NCBI GenBank assembly: GCA_029961685.1
Contig: JARWKL010000004.1
Span: 32,121,645 to 32,185,644 of the forward strand
From: Aristolochia californica
Lineage: Eukaryota; Streptophyta; Magnoliopsida; Piperales; Aristolochiaceae
Length of the DNA stretch: 64,000 nucleotides
Direction of reading: 5' to 3'
Under the pieces are notes generated by a model. The model had not been told where the DNA came from. It made no database searches and saw only the letters and a program-made list of their open reading frames with translations. A program made the translations under genes and the position numbers. Position 1 is the first letter of the stretch; each line of letters begins with the position of its first letter. Below, piece by piece: positions 45,401 to 54,400 of the stretch.

Positions 45401-48400
45401 TTGTTAATCAAGTAGCAAGATGTTAGAACAACATCTTCCCGAAACAACTTAGGAACATTCATTTGGAATAAAAGAGTGTGTGCTACTTCTAGAAGATGTT
45501 TGTTTTTATGTTCTGCCACCCCATTTATTAAGGGGATAAACTCATGAAGATTGATAAATAATTACATATAGAGCACAAATTGAGCTCAAGTTTCATGAAC
45601 TCAATATTATTACCTAAACAGAAAATACGAATTAAAGAACCAAATTAATTGAAAATTTTGACAAATACATCAAATACTTGAAACTTCTCAAGAAGGAGGT
45701 ACACCTAAGTGACTTGACTCAAAGTTAAAAAATATTGAAAACCAAACAAATTGGAAGTCAAACACAGACACCAAACATCATAATGAATAATTACATATAG
45801 AGCACAAATTGAGCTCAAGTTTCATGAACTCAATATTACTATCTAAACAGAAAATACGAATTAAAGAACCAAATTAATTGAAAATTTTGACAAATACATC
45901 AAATACTTGAAACTTCTCAAGAAGGAGGTACACCTAAGTGACTTGACTCAAAGTTAAAAAATATTGAAAACCAAACAAATTGGAAGTCAAACACAGACAC
46001 CAAACATCATAATGAATAATTACATATAGAGCACAAATTGAGCTCAAGTTTCATGAACTCAATATTACTATCTAAACAGAAAATACGAATTAAAGAACCA
46101 AATTAATTGAAAATTTTGACAAATACATCAAATACTTGAAACTTCTCAAGAAGGAGGTACACCTAAGTGACTTGACTCAAAGTTAAAAAATATTGAAAAC
46201 CAAACAAATTGGAAGTCAAACACAGACACCAAACATCATAATGAATAATTACATATAGAGCACAAATTGAGCTCAAGTTTCATGAACTCAATATTATTAC
46301 CTAAACAGAAAATACGAATTAAAGAACCAAATTAATTGAAAATTTTGACAAATACATCAAATACTTGAAACTTCTCAAGAAGGAGGTACACCTAAGTGAC
46401 TTGACTCGAAGTTAAAAAATATTGAAAACCAAACAAATTGGAAGTCTAACACAGACACCAAACATCATAATGAACTAACTTAAATGCACTTTGACTCTTG
46501 ACTTCTACGGTGCTTTCCAAGTTGACACCACCTAGACTCAAATGATAAATCCGAAGGCAAGGATAAACTGACAAAGTTTTAATGGAGATGGATGGCCCAA
46601 TCATAAATGCCACAAAAAGGGAGTCTCAAAAACAGCCTTGAGTGCCGCTAATGAACTGTGTGGATCTACATCTAAGTAGTAAAGCCCTCCGCTCTCATGC
46701 CCAGAGCCAATCATCCTCCTTGTCTACAAATCTTGAAATGCTCAATGGGAAGGAAATAATTTAACAGAACAATTTAAGGATTTTGTGAGTTGAATCACTA
46801 ATAACAAATTAATTGGAAATTTGGGACATATAAAACAGAAGAAAAAGAAAGCTGAGGTGTAGAGTGGATTACACACCTACACCTGTGACAAATGAAGAGG
46901 ATCCATCTGCAAACTTAACAGATTAACAAGAGGACAAAGAAGACAAACCAGAAAACAAAGATGACATACCTAACATATGGGTTGATGTCCCAAAATCAAT
47001 AACCCATGGAGACTCAGATGTTCCTAACGTTGCCAAAGTGGCATTGGCCGAGGATGTGCTGATCACAACAGGAGTAGAGGTAGTAGTAGTGTTGAATCAA
47101 CCTGTAAAGTTATCTTGAGAATTACCAACTAATCCTTACTTCTAGCCACACCAAACTTTCAAACACTGGAATTGGCCCGTGCTGGTTTAACAAATTTATA
47201 CCAACTTCTTGTTGGAAATGTGATTGGATAGACCACAATGCACACCTTTTGTCTCCACAACCACTTCAATGACCACCACTATCACGACAACATATATACG
47301 AGTAATAATTCCAACAATCACCCTTTAATTGGCTCTTACCAAATAGAAAAAGAATGTGCAGACTTATGTGGGCCCCATGTTGCAGGAAATGACTAGTAAG
47401 GTTTATAGAAAATTCAATTTTAGTACTCAGCAGTTCCCAACAAGTATCAATTACTTCAATTAACTGAAAAACAACAGCATACATGCACCCAGAACAATTT
47501 GCAGGCAAACTTGTGCACCAGAAGGGTGATGCAAACACAAGTCTTACAGACCAGTCTTTGACACTTCATTCAATCCTTAAAGGATCAAAATATACTTACT
47601 AACTGCTTTATAAAGCAACACAAACCATTAACCCTTAGGTTAAGGCATAGGGAGAGGATAAAGTACTAAGTTAGTTTTTCAACAAAAAAATTGAAATACA
47701 ACCTGGAGGTTGCAAACTTAGGAAGAGGGAATAGCAGGGTCAAGGTGGATTGAAATGCTCTCATACCATGAAAAGTTGAAAGCTTAAAGAAAAAATAAGA
47801 AGAAAGAAAAAAAATAGAAAAGAGAAGAGAGAATAGAGAAGAGAAAAGCTACGATGTGCAGCAGTCTGGTTAGGGGTCAAAGTCAACCCATATCTCCTTT
47901 TATTAATCTCACTTAAGTGGTTTAAAAAAGGACCAAAATGCCCCTCATAAGTGAACTCATCCAGCAGCATATAAAAGAGCAGAAAGTAAAATAAAATTAC
48001 AACTCTATCTCTTCTAAGCACATATTAATTTCTGGACAACTTCTACTTCTCTATATTTAAACTATCTTTTTGTGTAATGACTAATATACCCTTAACTTTT
48101 AACAGGGTTTCTTGGGAAATCAGTTTTCTTTCATTTGACAACCAATTGAGAAACATTAAGAGGATATGCATTCCAAGTAATAAGAATGGATCAGGGAAAC
48201 TATAACTAATCTGACACAATTAGGACACAGGCAATTTCTTTGGATTTATGCTTGCACCAAGCTTAGGCCCATGTCTTTGGAACATAACATGAATGACCCA
48301 ACTGCTCATATAAACAGACATCCCCTTGGAGCATGTCTTTGTGGAATACAAAGTTCAGTAACAAATTTAGAGAACATATAAGCAGAAAGCAAAAAATGAA

Positions 48401-51400
48401 GACAGGCCTAGAATTCAAGTGATTCAAACTTCGAAGGTACCCCAAGCTGACAAATTTATGAAATGAGAGTTTGGTTAGGTTCAGAACCAAGGTCAGCATG
48501 CCTCTTTAGACAACCCATGTCCAAATTTTCAGAAGGAAGGATATCGAGGAGGATGCCTCTAATAAAATAATGTGATGCTTGAGACGGACACTCATCCAGG
48601 CAATACTATATGATCCTTACATGCTAATAAGGTGGACTTAAATTCTGAAAGACAATTCTAAGGCCAACCATGCTTCACAAAAGAGAAGGATAGGTAGTGA
48701 AAAAGCAGCATTTTCATAAGACAAGTTGTTGAAAAACAAGTATAAGGCCATTTTGGTTACTTTGTCGTTATTTATATTTCTTGATGTAATCTTGTTCTAC
48801 ATGTCCAACTATGTCTATGGACCAAATTTCATGTAAAGAGAACACATAGAATAGGAAATATAGAGAATTAGGGTTTTTCACGTAAGTAAGTCATTTTTAT
48901 AAATTGTACTCAACCCTTATTATAAATTGAGGTTGGAGGGATGTGCAGGCCTCCCAACGAAGTTCAGTTTCTCAATCTCACCTCTCCACTTTCTCTCCCT
49001 TTCATTCTCTGTCTTTAACCCTCTTTCTTCTTAACTTTTTCATGGTATCAGAGTAGTAGATCATGTTTCATAAGACTTTTTGTCAAGTTTTTCTTTCTTT
49101 TGAAGCAGATGTTTACCTAAAGGAAGGATCTTTCTCCAGATTTTCTGCTACTGGTTAGTAAAAATCCATTTTTTTCTCCTTCTCTCTCTTCCATAACCTT
49201 AGGGTAACTGGTTCTACTGTTCTAGTAATAGATTTTGATGTTCTAAAGAGCCAAAAGAGGCATTTGTATGTTGATTTTGAGGTGTGCGCCAAATTCCAGA
49301 ACTATCACTACTGATGTCATTTGCTGATGTCAGCCCTAGTGCAGCTCTCAATGCACTGTATCTTCTAAATTTGATCCTTGAGTTGGATTTTTTGAATTTC
49401 TTGACCTGCACACATCATCTATCTGCCCTAACTGTAATTTTGGGTGGTGGAGCCCACTTAAGCTTGTTGATTTAAAACTTTTTTTGGAAGGTTTATTTGA
49501 ACTATTTGGTATTCTTATATATCTAACATGGCTGATTCTGGTGAGGTTTACACTCCATCAAAGAAATCATATAATCCGAATGGTAAAGATATTATTACTA
49601 TCACCTCTGAAAAGCTAAATGGTGATAATTACCTTACTTAATCCAAATCTGTTAGAATGTACAGCAGGAAAAACCTGAAATTTATTAGGGATGAATCTCA
49701 CGTCCCTCAGGATGATGATTGGGAGGCTGAAGACAGTCAAATGATGACATGGATTGTCAACAACATGAAATCTAATATCAGGAGCCAAGTTATGGATTTT
49801 GAAACTGCCAAAGCCTTGTGGCTGTCTTTGGAAGCTCTTTATGGACAAGACAACAATCTTTCCAGGTTTTATGAACTATATACAGATTTCTTTGGCTTGA
49901 AAATGGGTAATAGAACTGTGACAGGCTATTATAGTTCATTTCTAAGTATTTGGCAGGAAATTAATGTCTTTCATCCATTTATTATGGATGAAAAGGAACT
50001 CCGAAAACAGAAAATTCAACTTCTTGTGGCAAAAATTTTAGATGGTTTGGGTGCTGAATTTAACAGCATAAAGACACAAATTCAGGCCTTTGATGAAAGA
50101 TCTAACCTCTCTACTACCTTTAATAGGGTACAGAGAGCTGAAAAGACAATTATGCCTAGAGCTTGGAAAAGATCCCAAAGTGGGTGAAGCTACTGCCTTT
50201 AATACATCAGTTACAATATCTGATTCCACTAATACATCCAGGGAATGCAGAAGGACTGGCAGAGGCAGAGGCAAAGATAGTTGAGGCAGATAACAAGGCT
50301 GAGGAGATGGTAAATTTGAGTGAAAGTGTGTTCACTATAGACGCACTAATCATTACTCGGATAGATGTTGGATAAAGTTTGGGAAGCCTACATGGGCAAA
50401 CGCTATTACACACAAAGGTACAACACTAGGGTCTAAAACTACAATCTCACGGTGCTCTAGATGAATTACAAAAATTAATCCAACAACAACAACAGATCTC
50501 ACAGTAGCAACAACAGACCTCACAATGTATGGCACAACTATTTATTCCTTCTGCATCCTTGGCACATACAACTCCTCCCACAGGTATGCCTGTACTCTCT
50601 GTGTCTCATTCCCCATCTTGGGTCTTTGATTTCGGTGCCACAAAACACATATCAAGTATATCCTCACTATATTTTTACTTAAAAGAGTTCATTCAAGTTA
50701 AACAAGTTAACCTTGCTGATGGGTCAATTTCACCAGTACAGGCAGTAGGAAGTGTTACACATGCTCCTTTTCTTTCTCCTCAATATGCACTCTTAGTTCC
50801 AAAATTTCCCTTAAATCTGTTGTCCGTTAGTCAGGTGGATAAGTCCATTAATTGTTTTCTAACCTTTTATCCTACTCATTGTCTTTCAGGATCTCGTGAC
50901 GAGGAAGATGATTGGTTCCACTCGTAAGAGAGGGGAACTATACACTATCTGGACAACCACAACCCAGACAGTACTTTGCATGCACTACACACAGTTGATT
51001 CACCTCTTCAGTGGCATCTCAAAATCGGTCATCCGTCTCCTGCAAAACCGATTCAAGTAGTTTCAGACTTTTCTTCTAGTCTTACTTTTCAATGTGAGTC
51101 ATATCAACTGGGCAAGCATCACCGAAGTTCCTTTCCTGTTTCATCTCATAAGATGAGTAAACTTTTTGAGCTTGTCCACTCAGATGTCTTGGGTCCTTGT
51201 CCTATGACTGTCAGTTTGGTTATAGGTATTTTATTTCATTTATTGATGATTTTAGTAGATGTATTTGGATTTATCTCATCTGAGAAAAATCTTAAGTTTT
51301 TATGCATTTCAACTATTTTATAATGAAATAAAGAATCGGTTTGCAACTTCTATCTATATCTTGCGTACAGACAATAGTCTTGTGTTTATGAACCATAAAT

Positions 51401-54400
51401 TTGACTTTTTTTGTCAGCCACAAGGAATCATTCATCAGACTTCCTGGGTGTTCACGCCACTACAAAATAGAGTTGTTGAACGAAAGAATCGTCACTTACT
51501 TGAGGTAGCTCGCACTATGTTAATTCATATGAATGTACCTAAGCCATATTGGGGTGATGTTCTTACTGCATGTTTTTTGATAAATAGCATGTTGTCTTCT
51601 ACTCTTGATGGCGGGATTCCTTTTTGGATTGTTTTACCTACTGCACCTTTGTTTCATGTGTTTGGGAGTATATGCTTTGTACATGTCTTTGATCCTTCCA
51701 AGGATAAATTGTCTTCATGGTCTGTTAAATGTATATTTCTGGGATATTCTCGGACACAAAAAAGAGTACAAATGTTAATGTCCGTCTATGAGAAAAACAT
51801 TTGTGTCTGCAGATGTTACTTTCTTTGAGGATGTTTCATTTTTTAAATCTTCTAGATCTGAGTTAGTTCCACCTGAACTTTTTGTACCTAGTCCAATTAT
51901 TCCTATTCCAGTTGATGAATGTGTTTCAAATGTGATGCTCCAATGAGAAACCACTACAAATATATCAACACCAACAACAACCATCTCATCCTGATCCAAA
52001 ACATGATTCTTCATCGTCTCCTAATCCCAAGGTAAGTGATCTTCACCTTCATATTGCCCTTCGGAAAGGTGATCGCAAAGGTATATGCCACCCTCTATCT
52101 CATTTTGTCTCCTTTGATTCTTTGTCTGATAATTATCGTAAGTTTGCTCTGTCCATCACCACTTGCACTATTCCTTCTTCAGCGCAAGATGCTTTGTTAA
52201 CTCCTCATTGGAAAAAAGCCATAGATGTTGAGATAGAAGCACAAATTGCTAAGTGGACTTCAGAGTTATGTGATTTACCTCCAGGTACTGCTATGGTTGG
52301 TTGTTGGTAGGTCTATACTATTAAATATAACTCTGATGGATCTGTTGAATGATACAAGGCTCGTCTTGTTGCCAAAGGGTATATACTCAGACATTTGGCG
52401 TGGATGTTTTTAAGATTTTTTTTCCAGTTGCACGCTTGTCTTCTATTCGCATACTCATTTTTGTTACAGTCCATCAAAGCTGGTTTTTGTTTCAACTGGA
52501 TATTAAAAATGTCTTCTTATATGGCAATCTTGAGGAGGAAGTCTATGGAGCAACCTCCAGGGTATGTTGCTTAGGGGGAGACACATAAGGTATGCCGACT
52601 CAAGAAGACTCTTTATGGCTTAAAACAGAGACCACAAGCATGGTTTGAAAATTTTAGTCCAGTGGTTATATCTATGGGATTTCGTAGAAGCCAATGTGAT
52701 CACTCACTATTTATTATGAAACAACTGTCTAGAATTATTATCTTATGATATCATCCTATCTGGGAGTGACAAATCAAGCATTGAAAAAGTTAAACACCAT
52801 ATGGCAAAACGCTTTCAGACTAAAGATTTGGGTCAACTAAAATATTTCTTGGGTATTGAAGTTGCAAGAAGCAAAGAGGGAACAACTCTTACTCAGAGGA
52901 AATATGTCACTAACATGCTTCAAAAGTATGGACTTTTGGGGGCCAAACTTGCGGATACACCTATGGAAGGAATTTATCTTCATGATGATCAAAGTCCATA
53001 ATTGAAAGATAAAACAATGTATCGGAGACTAGTAGGCAAGCTTATTTATGTTATGGTTACTAGACCAAATATTTCGTTTGCAATGAGTTAGTTCATGGAG
53101 CATCTACGTAAGATTCACCCAAAGGCTGAATAGAGAATCTAGAGATATGTAAAAGGAGCACCAGGAAAATGTCTCCTATTTGAACCTAATAATCACTTGA
53201 GGATTGAGGCTTTCTTTTATGCTGACTATGTAACTTCCCCGCTTGACAAAAAATCAACCACTGGATATTGTGTATTTTTTAGAGGAAATTTAATCAGTTG
53301 GAAAAGTAAAAAACAGAATATTGTTGCTCGGTTCAGTGCAAAAGCTGAATATAGAACAATGGCCCACACCGTCAGTGAGCTAATGTGGGTAAAATTTGTT
53401 ATCCAGGATTTAGGCCTTGATCAGAAGGATGACACAAAGCATCCTACACTGAACAGGGTATAGTAGAAGTAGACAAGGACATAGCAAAGGATTTAAAGGA
53501 AGGAGACAAAAAATAAGAGAAACTAATTTAGAGATAGGATGAGAAGTGCAAAACCGTTTACCTTTCCGCAAACTAATAGGTAAGTCGAAATTTGATAGGA
53601 CATAACCTACAAGCAAAGTGGAAGATGGCGGGGTATGAGAAGGTAGCTTTGTAGGCTTATCTATTGAGGCATTGTAGCAACACAAGGACTACGACTATAG
53701 ACACAAAGACGTGGAGAGGAACCTGATGGAGCTGGGACATCCAGAAAAACAACTGAAACTGGACTATCTGAAGAAGACTCAGAAGAAACAGGAATCTCAT
53801 TAGAGGAATGTGTCATAGCTCGAGAAACAAATACATCATCCAGCATATAGAATCCTCCCTTTTCAAGTCCAAAACTAATCGTCTTCTTCATCTGCAAGTT
53901 CTAGAAAACATAGGTAGAAGGATAAAAAGTTAAAAGAATAGTTTAAATATTTAGTATCATGACTCACAGACAAGAGATAAACAAGAAACTTAGGAAGAAA
54001 TAGAACAAAGTCTGAGGATATCTGTGGGGTAGTGTGAATTGTACTCTCCCCCTGAATGGGAGAGGTGGACCCATCAACCAAAGTAACTCTAAGATATGAA
54101 GAAGACAGATTAATAGACTAAAACAAGGAAGACATACCTGACATGTGGGTAGAGGCTCCTGAATCAATTATTCAGGATGGAGAGTGGGATACATTCCATG
54201 CAATCATACTTGTACTCGCCATAGTGGCACCAGCTAAGGATGAAGGATGAATCTCTATAGTTGGAGAAGTAGCAAATGATGAAGTCAATTGGCCCAATAG
54301 TTGTACTAACTGCTGAATTTCTTCATAAGAGCCAGTGTGAGAAGAATCTAGTTCTCTGACTATAGAGTTGGCCCAAGTAGGTTTACCAAATTTCTCTCAA

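Larger units (their letters stand above)
43268..48104 (-). mobile_element. Ty1/copia retrotransposon G in intron 2, same strand as the gene
   Basis: LTRs: left 43268-44343 (interrupted by a LINE insertion), right 47769-48104 (336 bp). The primer-binding site TGGTATGAGAGC adjoins the right LTR; the polypurine tract CTTGAGGGGGAG adjoins the left LTR. Between them, on the minus strand and heavily frameshifted, are gag, protease, integrase, part of reverse transcriptase and RNase H. Three unusual rearrangements lie within it (LINE insertion, 270 bp triplication, 229 bp quadruplication). Confidence 0.85.
48727..53462 (+). mobile_element. Ty1/copia retrotransposon H, 3'-truncated, antisense to the gene
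   Basis: A 5' LTR of about 316 bp (48727-49042) is followed by the primer-binding site tggtatcagag at 49043. Gag, protease, integrase, RT and RNase H follow in copia order but broken. The copy ends within RNase H at about 53462 and has no 3' LTR. Right after it, remnants of element I begin in the opposite orientation. Confidence 0.82.

Noticed and set aside
47761..48021. Hydrophobic minus-strand ORF (86 codons)
   Set aside because: It is the purine-rich LTR of element G read in the pyrimidine direction, which gives Leu/Phe/Ser.
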